The notes beneath the pieces are model-generated. The model did not search any database. It saw only the letters and a program-made list of their open reading frames with translations, and had not been told where the DNA came from. From Clostridium sp. CAG:762 (GTDB lineage: Bacteria; Bacillota_I; Bacilli_A; RF39; UBA660): 11,019 nt of DNA. Every line of letters begins with the position of its first letter. The first letter of the stretch is position 1. Both the position numbers and the translations under genes were made by a program. This document shows positions 1 to 5,260 of the stretch, in pieces. The stretch covers positions 1 through 11,019 of the forward strand of contig HF996798.1 in NCBI GenBank assembly GCA_000432575.1, written 5' to 3'.

Positions 1-32
1 TGTTCCGTGTGGTGCTCTCCACTAAGAAGTAA
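1..32 (+). CDS. C-terminal end of an FRVVLS-tailed protein (partial, runs off the left edge)
   Basis: Only the last nine complete codons are inside the window. In the frame starting at position 3 they read FRVVLSTKK, followed by TAA at 30-32. Alone this would be too little to call. However, a second copy of the same ending (FRVVLS-VKE-stop) lies at 5049-5078. The two align without gaps to the stop codon, and differences such as GTG/GTT and CTC/CTT are synonymous, which indicates real coding sequence. I recognise the aromatic-Arg-Val-Val-Leu ending from C-terminal domains of large paralogous proteins in gut Firmicutes that carry a W-F-x-R-G-G motif about 30 residues upstream; many are predicted surface or prepilin-like proteins. 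A formylglycine-enzyme/C-type-lectin-like fold also commonly ends G-F-R-x-x-L. The function cannot be stated from this fragment. A hairpin terminator follows about 90 bases downstream. Confidence 0.7.
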   Translation, partial: FRVVLSTKK

Positions 33-76
33 AATAAAAAGTAATTAATTAATTACAATCAACTTAATAATAAAAT
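3..76 (+). repeat. Left copy of a dispersed repeat shared with 5049-5122
   Basis: The last codons of the partial gene and about 45 bases beyond its stop match 5049-5122. The coding part is 30 bases in both copies, with the stop codons aligned. After the stop, a 24-base stretch ending in TACAAT (positions 36-59 here) differs at only 4 positions, and a shared TTAATAA follows. Similarity fades after about position 76. Matching beyond the stop argues for duplication of DNA, not convergence of protein sequence, although the flank is so AT-rich that part of the match could be chance. Confidence 0.55.
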
Positions 77-124
77 TAATTATACAGAACTATAACGCGA
101 GTAGCAAAACAAGTAAAATTGAAT

Positions 125-151
125 CTAATTTATTAAAATTAGTTTCTTTTT
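125..151 (+). terminator. Intrinsic terminator of the gene at the left edge
   Basis: CTAATTT (125-131) pairs with AAATTAG (136-142) across a 4-base loop and is followed directly by the T-rich run TTTCTTTTT. The stem is short and all but two of its pairs are A-T, normal for such a genome. It separates the partial gene from the sugar kinase operon. The rest of the 33-197 gap holds no gene that I can see. Confidence 0.6.
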
Positions 152-197
152 ATTTATATTCATGATATTATTAATATAAGGAATAAGTGATTATAAT

Positions 198-1100
198 ATG
201 AAAAAAATACTTTGTCTAGGACATGCTTCCTATGATATTACAATACCTATGGATAAATATCCAACAGAAAATATAAAATATCGTGTCTTAAATAGAATAG
301 AATGCGGAGGAGGCCCTGCCTCTAATGCAGCATATTTACTTGGCAAATGGGGAATGAATACATACTTTTCAGGTGTTTTAGGGAATGATATATATGGCAA
401 AAGAATAAAAAAAGAATTTGAAAGTGTAGGCGTTGATACTAGATATATAGAATTATCTAAAAAATATAAAACAACCAATAGTTTTATCATTGTAAATAAA
501 AAAAATGCTAGTAGAACAATATTTGCTTATCGTGATAAATCTATGAAAATGGAGAATACTAATATTAGAATAAAACCAGATTATGCCTTATTTGATGGAG
601 AAGATTTTGAAATAGCCACCAAAGTTATTAAAAATAATCCAGATTGTATCACCATATTAGATGCTGGAAGAGCAAAATATTCAACAATTAAATTAGGAAA
701 AATGGTTAATTACTTAGTAGCCTCAAAAAACTTTGCTGAAGATTTTACTGGAGTTAAAATTAATTATAAAGATTATAACAGTCTAGTTAAAGTATATAAT
801 TTACTTGAAAAAGATTTTACTGCTAACATTGTAATTACCCTAGAATCTCATGGTTGCTTATATAAAATAGATGGTAAAGTTAAAATCATGCCTGGCTATA
901 AAGTAAATGCCATTGATACAACCGGCGCAGGAGATATATTCCATGGAGCATTTGTCTATGCTCTAGCCAAAGGCTATTCATATGAAGATATTCTCCGTAT
1001 TGCTAATATAACCGGAGCTCTATCAACAACCAAAATAGGAGGAAGGTACTCAATTCCTGATATTAATGAGGTACTAAGCATTTATGAAAAATCAAAATGA
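198..1100 (+). CDS. PfkB/ribokinase-family carbohydrate (or nucleoside) kinase
   Basis: This 300-residue cytosolic protein is of the usual length for PfkB-family kinases, which phosphorylate a sugar or nucleoside hydroxyl with ATP. The N-terminal substrate-binding signature is GGGPASNAA at residues 37-45. The C-terminal family signature is DTTGAGDIFHGAF at 240-252, containing the anion hole (GAG) and the predicted catalytic base Asp246. A conserved C-terminal segment GGRYSIP follows at 281-287. The exact substrate cannot be read from the sequence; fructose 1-phosphate, ribose, ketodeoxygluconate and sulfofructose are all used by relatives. The chosen ATG at 198 begins MKKILCLGHASYD, a typical first strand. 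A weak AAGTGA lies 7 bases upstream, and a better AAGGA (178-182) is rather distant. The gene ends in TGA and overlaps the next gene by 17 bases, so the two are translationally linked. No convincing -35/-10 pair was found in front of it. Confidence 0.9.
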   Translation: MKKILCLGHASYDITIPMDKYPTENIKYRVLNRIECGGGPASNAAYLLGKWGMNTYFSGVLGNDIYGKRIKKEFESVGVDTRYIELSKKYKTTNSFIIVNKKNASRTIFAYRDKSMKMENTNIRIKPDYALFDGEDFEIATKVIKNNPDCITILDAGRAKYSTIKLGKMVNYLVASKNFAEDFTGVKINYKDYNSLVKVYNLLEKDFTANIVITLESHGCLYKIDGKVKIMPGYKVNAIDTTGAGDIFHGAFVYALAKGYSYEDILRIANITGALSTTKIGGRYSIPDINEVLSIYEKSK

Positions 1101-1347
1101 TATATTCCTAAATAACTTACCAAGTATTGATTTACATGGTTTTGATAGAGAAAGTGCCACCTTGGCAGTTAAAGATTTTATTCATGAAAATAATATCATG
1201 GGTAACAAAAAAATCATTGTTATACATGGCAAAGGACAAGGTATTCTAAGAGAAAGTATCTTATCTTATTTAAAAAATGATAAGTTAGTACTAAGTTATA
1301 AATTAGATAATTTTAATGATGGTATAACAATTATAGAATTGAGGTAA
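1084..1347 (+). CDS. Stand-alone Smr (small MutS-related) domain protein
   Basis: This 87-residue protein consists almost entirely of one Smr domain. The two hallmark motifs are present: the S-I-D-L-H-G strand at residues 14-19, with its conserved histidine, and HGKGQGILR at 48-56. Smr domains occur at the end of MutS2 and as small free-standing proteins; they bind DNA or RNA, and several have nuclease activity on branched or nicked nucleic acid. No MutS2 core is present, so this is a complete single-domain form and not a fragment. The start overlaps the kinase gene by 17 bases, with GAGG at 1068-1071 as a somewhat distant ribosome-binding site. nfo follows after two bases, which makes a DNA repair or nucleic-acid processing role plausible, but that rests on context only. 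Confidence 0.88.
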   Translation: MKNQNDIFLNNLPSIDLHGFDRESATLAVKDFIHENNIMGNKKIIVIHGKGQGILRESILSYLKNDKLVLSYKLDNFNDGITIIELR

Positions 1348-1349
1348 TT

Positions 1350-2255
1350 ATGAATTTAATAATAGGAAGTCATGTATCATTTAAAAGTGATAAACAACTT
1401 TTAGGCAGTGTCAACGAAGCACTCAGTTATGGAGAAAATACTTTTATGTTTTATACAGGAGCCCCCCAAAACACAATAAGAAGTAATATAAATGATAATC
1501 TAACCAATAAAGCATTAGAAGTAATGAAAGAAAATAACATTAATATAGATAATGTTATCGTTCATGCACCATATATTGTTAATTTAGCTAAAGAGGACAA
1601 TGATTTTGCAATATCATTTCTAAAACAAGAAATAAAAAGATGTAGTATGTTACATATAAAGTATATGGTATTACATCCTGGTTCTTCGGTTTCTATAACT
1701 AAAGAAGAAGGAATAAATAATATAATAAATGCCTTAAACATTATCTTAGATAATGAATATGATGTTACTATATGTTTAGAAACTATGGCTGGTAAGGGAA
1801 ATGAAGTAGGAAGTAATCTATTAGAAATAAAAAATATAATTAATAAAATAGAATATCAAAACAAAATAGGTGTATGCTTAGATACTTGTCATTTAAATGA
1901 TGCTGGTTATGATATAAGTAACTTTGATAGCATATTAGATGAAATTGATAAGTTAATAGGCATTGATAAGATAAAATGTATCCATATTAATGATAGTAAG
2001 AATATTTTAGGTTCTAAAAAAGATAGACATGAGAATATTGGTTTAGGAAGCATTGGTTTTAATAATTTAATAAATGTTATATATAATAAAAGAATTTCTA
2101 ATATACCAAAAATATTAGAAACTCCATATGTTACAATAGATAATAACAGTAAAGATAAAATATATCCACCTTACAAACAAGAAATAGATATGATTAAAAA
2201 TAAAAGCTTTGATAATAATTTATTAGATAAAATAAGGAAGTATTATAGTAAGTAG
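1350..2255 (+). CDS. nfo: Endonuclease IV (AP endonuclease, base-excision repair)
   Basis: This 301-residue TIM-barrel enzyme cleaves DNA 5' of abasic sites and removes 3' blocking groups during base-excision repair, using three zinc ions. All nine zinc ligands known from E. coli Nfo have counterparts: His72 (HAPY), His109 (LHPGS), Glu144 (ETMAGKG, a family signature), Asp178 and His181 (LDTCH), His212 (IHIND), Asp225 and His227 (DRHENIG), and Glu257 (ILETP). Length and motif order are normal, so the enzyme should be active. The ATG at 1350 is two bases after the Smr gene; its ribosome-binding site GAGG (1341-1344) lies inside that gene's end, indicating cotranscription and probably coupling. 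The stop codon is two bases from the stop of the convergent small gene. In Bacillus, nfo (yqfS) lies in the same wider region as dnaG, sigA and trmK, which also occur in this window. Confidence 0.97.
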   Translation: MNLIIGSHVSFKSDKQLLGSVNEALSYGENTFMFYTGAPQNTIRSNINDNLTNKALEVMKENNINIDNVIVHAPYIVNLAKEDNDFAISFLKQEIKRCSMLHIKYMVLHPGSSVSITKEEGINNIINALNIILDNEYDVTICLETMAGKGNEVGSNLLEIKNIINKIEYQNKIGVCLDTCHLNDAGYDISNFDSILDEIDKLIGIDKIKCIHINDSKNILGSKKDRHENIGLGSIGFNNLINVIYNKRISNIPKILETPYVTIDNNSKDKIYPPYKQEIDMIKNKSFDNNLLDKIRKYYSK

Positions 2256-2271
2256 TATTAACTTATTTTTT
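2247..2271 (+). terminator. Weak candidate terminator at the end of nfo
   Basis: TAAGT (2249-2253) can pair with ACTTA (2261-2265) across a 7-base loop. Two outer pairs (A-T and G-T) are possible, and six T residues run from 2266 to 2271. The stem overlaps the nfo stop codon and the end of the convergent gene. It is short, so this is only a candidate. Confidence 0.35.
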
Positions 2272-2512
2272 CTTTAAATTCCCTATATAATGTAATTATC
2301 TTATTATAAGTTAATGGTTCTACCTTATTCTTTAAATCATCTAAAATACTTCTAGCATTACCATATATAAGAGTCTTATAGTTTTCCTTAATAGTATTAA
2401 AAATAATATTTACTTCCTTATCTTTTAAAGTAATTCCTTGTTTATATGCAAACTTAGTTATATCTTCTTTAGTTAATCTTTTCACATATTCACCAATTAA
2501 ATATATATTCAT
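2258..2512 (-). CDS. Small hypothetical protein resembling the DUF2624 (YqfT) family
   Basis: This 84-residue soluble protein has no signal peptide, membrane segment or cysteine pair. It looks fully alpha-helical and is rich in Lys, Ile and Asn. The arrangement of an N-terminal helix, then L-T-K-E-D-I-T-K-F-A-Y-K-Q-G-I-T-L (residues 13-29) and a C-terminal L-Y-R-E-F-K-E-K tail, together with the length, matches my memory of the Bacillus YqfT family (DUF2624), whose function is unknown. Being next to nfo supports this, because yqfT sits beside nfo in Bacillus. The strand here is opposite, with tail-to-tail genes only two bases apart. A good ribosome-binding site, AGGTGA (plus-strand 2519-2524), lies 6 bases before the ATG and fixes the start. 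The gene is likely real: it fills the gap exactly. The family assignment is an inference. Confidence 0.75.
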   Translation of the reverse strand: MNIYLIGEYVKRLTKEDITKFAYKQGITLKDKEVNIIFNTIKENYKTLIYGNARSILDDLKNKVEPLTYNKIITLYREFKEKIS

Positions 2513-2606
2513 TTCATTTCACCTAGTTAATGTTATGCTCTATACTCAATTTTTAAAACTATTATGTATATGCAAAATCATCTTCAAACAAATGTATGAG
2601 ACAATA

Positions 2607-2635
2607 TTGACAATAATAATTATATATATTATAAT
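2607..2635 (+). promoter_or_regulatory. Perfect consensus sigma-A promoter for the PBP gene
   Basis: TTGACA at 2607-2612 and TATAAT at 2630-2635 are separated by exactly 17 bases, so both hexamers match the vegetative consensus perfectly. The PBP start codon is 65 bases beyond the -10. The ribosome-binding site GAAAGGATG lies at 2685-2693. This predicts strong, constitutive transcription by the RpoD encoded later in this window. Confidence 0.85.
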
Positions 2636-2699
2636 TAATTCGTTAGTAATTACTAGAACTACTAGTTTTAAAAGTAAGAAATTAGAAAGGATGTTTTAA

Positions 2700-4766
2700 A
2701 TGGCTAAGAAAAAAAGAAAGAATAGTACTAGATATTTAAAAGACATTATGGAAAAAAGATACATGTTTTTAATGGTCTTAATTATTTTACTTTTTACAGT
2801 TATTTCTCTTCGATTATTTAAATTACAAGTACTAGATAATGATAAATATCTTAACACATTAGTGGAAGTAGTAGAAAAACCCATACTAGGTGAATCTGCT
2901 CCACGAGGAAGAATATATGATAGAAACCATACCTTACTAGTAGATAATAAAGCCATTAAAACAATATATTATAAAAAAGAAAAAGGCATCACCACCAAAG
3001 AAGAAATAGAACTTGCCTATAAAGTTGCCGACATAATTGATTTAGATTTAAATAAATTAAGTGATAATATGTTAAGAAACTTTTGGGTTATTAACAATAA
3101 AGAAGATGCAAATAAAAAGATTACTGATACAGAATGGAAAAAATATAAAGAAAGAAAACTTACTACTGACAATATTGATAGCCTAAAAAAAGAAAGAATT
3201 ACCGAAGAAGAATTAAATGTTTATACTGATACTGATAAGAAAGCAGCATATATATATTATTTAATGAACAAAGGATATTCTTATGCTTTAAAAATAATAA
3301 AAAACGAAAACGTTACTGAACGTGAATATGCTATCATAAGTGAAAATATCAGTGAACTAAAAGGTTTTAACACTAAACTTGACTGGGAAAGAGTATACCT
3401 ATATAATGATACATTTAAAACTATCTTAGGCAAAGTTTCATCTGAAAAGCAGGGCATACCAGCTGAATTAAAAGACTATTATTTAAAAAATGGATATTCA
3501 CTTAACGATAGAGTAGGTATTAGCTACTTAGAATATCAATACGAAAATTATTTAAAAGGTGAAAAAGCAAAATATAAAGTATTACCAGATAATACCTATG
3601 AATTAGTAGAAAAAGGAAAACGTGGCAATGATATTATATTAACCATAGACATTAACTTACAAAAAGCCTTAGAAGATATTTTATCTTACGAAGTCATGAA
3701 AGCCAAAGGCGACAAAAACACAGAGTATTATAACCGCAGTTACGTAGTTATAGAAGACCCTAAAACAGGAGAAATTTTAGCAATGTCAGGTAAACAAGTT
3801 ATCCAAAACGAAAGTGGAGGTTATGAAATAATAGATACCACTTCTGGAATTATTACATCTTCAGTAACACCTGGTTCTATTGTCAAAGGAGCCTCAATGA
3901 GTGTCGGGTATAAATATGGAGCAATAAAAATAGGTACTACCATGAAAGACGAATGTATAAAAATAAAAAGCACACCACTTAAATGTTCATGGAAAAATCT
4001 AGGAACCTTAAATGATATATCGGCCTTAGCATATTCTTCTAATTCATATCAATTCAAAATAGCCATGAAAGTAGCCGGAGCAAATTATAAATATGATGCA
4101 CCTTTATCAATAGATACAAGTGCATTTGAAAAATATAGAGATATGTATGCATCATATGGTTTAGGTGTAAAATCAGGAATTGACTTACCGAATGAAAGCC
4201 TTGGTTATAAAGGAACCTCTCTTCTAGGAGGCCATTTACTTGACTTTTCCATTGGACAGTACGATACCTATACCCCAATAGAACTTGCCCAATATATTGC
4301 CACATTAGCCAATTCAGGCACAAGAGTAAAGCCTTATTTACTTAAAGAAGTATATGCCCCAAGTGAAGAAAATACACAGTTTGGTAGTTTAATATACCAA
4401 GCAAAAACAGAAGTACTTGGTACAGTTGATTTAGATAGTGCATATATCAAAAGAGTACAAGAAGGATTTCATGCTGTAATGAGTGCATTAGGAAGTGGTT
4501 ATATGGGTAACTATACCAATTCAGCAGGAAAAACAGGAACCAGTCAAAGTTTCTTAGATACAGATAATGATGGTGTAATAGATACAGAAACAATAACGCA
4601 AACCTTTGGAGGCTATGCACCATATGATAATCCTCAAATGAGTATGGTCGTAATATCTCCAGATATTAGTCATAATCAAAATGGCAGTAACTATAATAGC
4701 AGTGTCAATAAAAGAATATCTTCTCAAGTTGCAAATAAATTTTTTGAAATGATAAAAAGGCAATAG
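2700..4766 (+). CDS. Class B penicillin-binding protein (peptidoglycan DD-transpeptidase, PBP2/FtsI type)
   Basis: This 688-residue membrane protein cross-links peptidoglycan on the outer face of the cell membrane. A short basic N-terminus is followed by one membrane anchor at about residues 21-39. The class B dimerisation-domain motif RGRIYDRN is at 69-76, followed by a long non-catalytic region to about 330. The C-terminal transpeptidase domain carries all three active-site motifs: S393-x-x-K396 (PGSIVKG, nucleophile Ser393), S446-S447-N448 (the SxN motif), and K611-T612-G613-T614. The enzyme should therefore be active and bind beta-lactams. Directly after KTGT the sequence has an acidic loop, DTDNDGVIDTE (620-630), resembling a calcium-binding EF-hand loop. 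The gene is monocistronic, with its own consensus promoter. Without SEDS (RodA/FtsW) or mre/fts neighbours, elongation and division roles cannot be separated. Class B membership is certain; the subtype is not. Confidence 0.95.
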   Translation: MAKKKRKNSTRYLKDIMEKRYMFLMVLIILLFTVISLRLFKLQVLDNDKYLNTLVEVVEKPILGESAPRGRIYDRNHTLLVDNKAIKTIYYKKEKGITTKEEIELAYKVADIIDLDLNKLSDNMLRNFWVINNKEDANKKITDTEWKKYKERKLTTDNIDSLKKERITEEELNVYTDTDKKAAYIYYLMNKGYSYALKIIKNENVTEREYAIISENISELKGFNTKLDWERVYLYNDTFKTILGKVSSEKQGIPAELKDYYLKNGYSLNDRVGISYLEYQYENYLKGEKAKYKVLPDNTYELVEKGKRGNDIILTIDINLQKALEDILSYEVMKAKGDKNTEYYNRSYVVIEDPKTGEILAMSGKQVIQNESGGYEIIDTTSGIITSSVTPGSIVKGASMSVGYKYGAIKIGTTMKDECIKIKSTPLKCSWKNLGTLNDISALAYSSNSYQFKIAMKVAGANYKYDAPLSIDTSAFEKYRDMYASYGLGVKSGIDLPNESLGYKGTSLLGGHLLDFSIGQYDTYTPIELAQYIATLANSGTRVKPYLLKEVYAPSEENTQFGSLIYQAKTEVLGTVDLDSAYIKRVQEGFHAVMSALGSGYMGNYTNSAGKTGTSQSFLDTDNDGVIDTETITQTFGGYAPYDNPQMSMVVISPDISHNQNGSNYNSSVNKRISSQVANKFFEMIKRQ

Positions 4767-4784
4767 CACTAAGAATAAAACTAG

Positions 4785-4840
4785 GATTTATTTCATATTA
4801 TTTAGTTCCACGGATTATATAACAAGTAATGAAATAAATC
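4785..4840. repeat. 12-bp perfect inverted repeat downstream of the PBP gene
   Basis: GATTTATTTCAT (4785-4796) is the exact complement of ATGAAATAAATC (4829-4840), with a 32-base loop between. No T-run follows, so it is not a standard terminator, though it could protect the 3' end of the PBP transcript. Its right arm begins a motif repeated at 5118, and its left arm is nearly complementary to that second copy too (TAGGATTTATTTC against GAAATAAATCTA, one extra base). Confidence 0.6.
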
Positions 4841-4891
4841 AATCTGATTCTCGTATACAGCTAAGTACAGTAATTAGGAAACCCTGTACTT
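4831..4891 (+). repeat. Upstream copy of a GAAATAAATC ... TAAGTACAG hairpin unit
   Basis: GAAATAAATC (4831-4840) is followed 21 bases later by TAAGTACAG (4862-4870) and, after a 13-base loop, CTGTACTT (4884-4891). The last two form an 8-bp hairpin. The same words recur in the same order at 5118-5178 with nearly the same spacing, but there the hairpin has a T-run and works as a terminator; here AAAAC follows. This copy may be a decayed terminator. The two copies bracket the pseudogene fragment. Confidence 0.5.
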
Positions 4892-4911
4892 AAAACAATT
4901 TAATCAAGCTC

Positions 4912-4949
4912 AGCCAAAATGTAAAACAAAAACAAGCCAAAATGTAAAA
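4912..4949 (+). repeat. Short tandem repeat, 15-bp core with period 23
   Basis: The core AGCCAAAATGTAAAA occurs at 4912-4926 and 4935-4949, separated by eight bases of CAAAAACA. It lies immediately 5' of the pseudogene fragment. I do not recognise it as a known binding site or element end. Confidence 0.6.
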
Positions 4950-5078
4950 TAACACTTGGTTCATGCGCGGGGGTCATACCAGCAATGGAGATTTTGTTGG
5001 TATTTTCTACTTCAATGGTAGCTATAGCTATATAATGGCACTAGTGGTTTCCGTGTTGTCCTTTCTGTAAAAGAATAA
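4948..5078 (+). pseudogene. Decayed C-terminal domain of an FRVVLS-tailed protein, with a frameshift
   Basis: One frame (4948-5031) reads NNTWFMRGGHTSN, then GDFVGIFYFNGSYSY. A second frame (5034-5078) reads NGTSGFRVVLSVKE and stop. Together they form the pattern W-F-x-R-G-G ... G-x-F-x-F ... G-F-R-V-V-L that I recognise from the C-terminal domain of paralogous proteins in gut Firmicutes. The frames are separated by two extra bases in a TA run (TATATA near 5029-5034); removing one TA restores a continuous domain, which suggests slippage. A TAA at 4945-4947 closes the first frame upstream, and no start codon or ribosome-binding site is evident, so this is a remnant and not a gene. GC content is visibly higher here (GCGCGGGGG at 4965-4973) than around it. 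The ending aligns with the partial gene at 3-32. An alternative reading is a promoterless cassette rather than debris. Confidence 0.75.
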
Positions 5079-5122
5079 TACAAAAGTATCTAATTAACTA
5101 CAATTATTTTTAATAACGAAAT
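5049..5122 (+). repeat. Right copy of the dispersed repeat shared with 3-76
   Basis: This covers the FRVVLS codons, the aligned stop (5076-5078) and roughly 45 bases of AT-rich flank with GTA, TAATTAA, TACAAT and TTAATAA in the same order as at the left edge. It is the clearest link between the remnant and the gene ending at position 32. Confidence 0.55.
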
Positions 5123-5178
5123 AAATCTAAAAAATAAAATGCAATAGCATAAGTACAGAAACAAAGATATCTGTACTT
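5118..5178 (+). repeat. Downstream copy of the GAAATAAATC ... TAAGTACAG hairpin unit
   Basis: GAAATAAATC at 5118-5127, TAAGTACAG at 5150-5158 and CTGTACTT at 5171-5178 repeat the unit found at 4831-4891, offset by 287-288 bases. The sequence between the shared words is not clearly conserved. GCAATAGCA at 5141-5149 within this copy also occurs at 4760-4768, over the PBP stop codon. Confidence 0.5.
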
Positions 5179-5184
5179 TTTTTT
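5151..5184 (+). terminator. Strong intrinsic terminator between the PBP gene region and queA
   Basis: AAGTACAGA (5151-5159) pairs perfectly with TCTGTACTT (5170-5178) across a 10-base loop and runs into eight consecutive T residues (5177-5184), then more T after a single G. It would stop transcripts coming through the 494-bp gap, including the PBP transcript, before the queA promoter. Confidence 0.85.
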
Positions 5185-5222
5185 GTTTTTAGTAAAAAAA
5201 TGTTTATTTTTATCACAATAAG

Positions 5223-5231
5223 TGCTATAAT
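5223..5231 (+). promoter_or_regulatory. Extended -10 promoter for queA
   Basis: TG-C-TATAAT at 5223-5231 is a perfect extended -10 element. The -35 position 17 bases upstream (TTTATT at 5203-5208) is poor, as is common for extended -10 promoters. It lies just after the terminator at 5151-5184 and 29 bases before the queA ATG, so queA starts a new transcription unit. Confidence 0.75.
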
Positions 5232-5260
5232 AAGCAAGTATTTTTAAGGGGTGAACTTAT

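Noticed and set aside
2540..2590. Minus-strand promoter for the DUF2624-like gene (TTGAAG with CATAAT)
   Set aside because: The spacer would be only 15 bases and both hexamers are imperfect; in this AT-rich gap similar matches occur by chance.
4054..4323. An 89-codon minus-strand open frame inside the PBP gene
   Set aside because: It is antisense to the transpeptidase domain, with no ribosome-binding context or recognisable product.
4769..5140. An intact insertion sequence or MITE in the PBP-queA gap
   Set aside because: There is no transposase frame, and the only terminal-repeat-like match (TAGGATTTATTTC against GAAATAAATCTA) lies about 12 bases inside the putative ends. Kept only as a possible insertion in the findings.
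5185..5260. preQ1 riboswitch in front of queA
   Set aside because: The short leader has an extended -10 promoter and a ribosome-binding site but none of the conserved C-rich loop and A-rich tail arrangement of preQ1 riboswitches.
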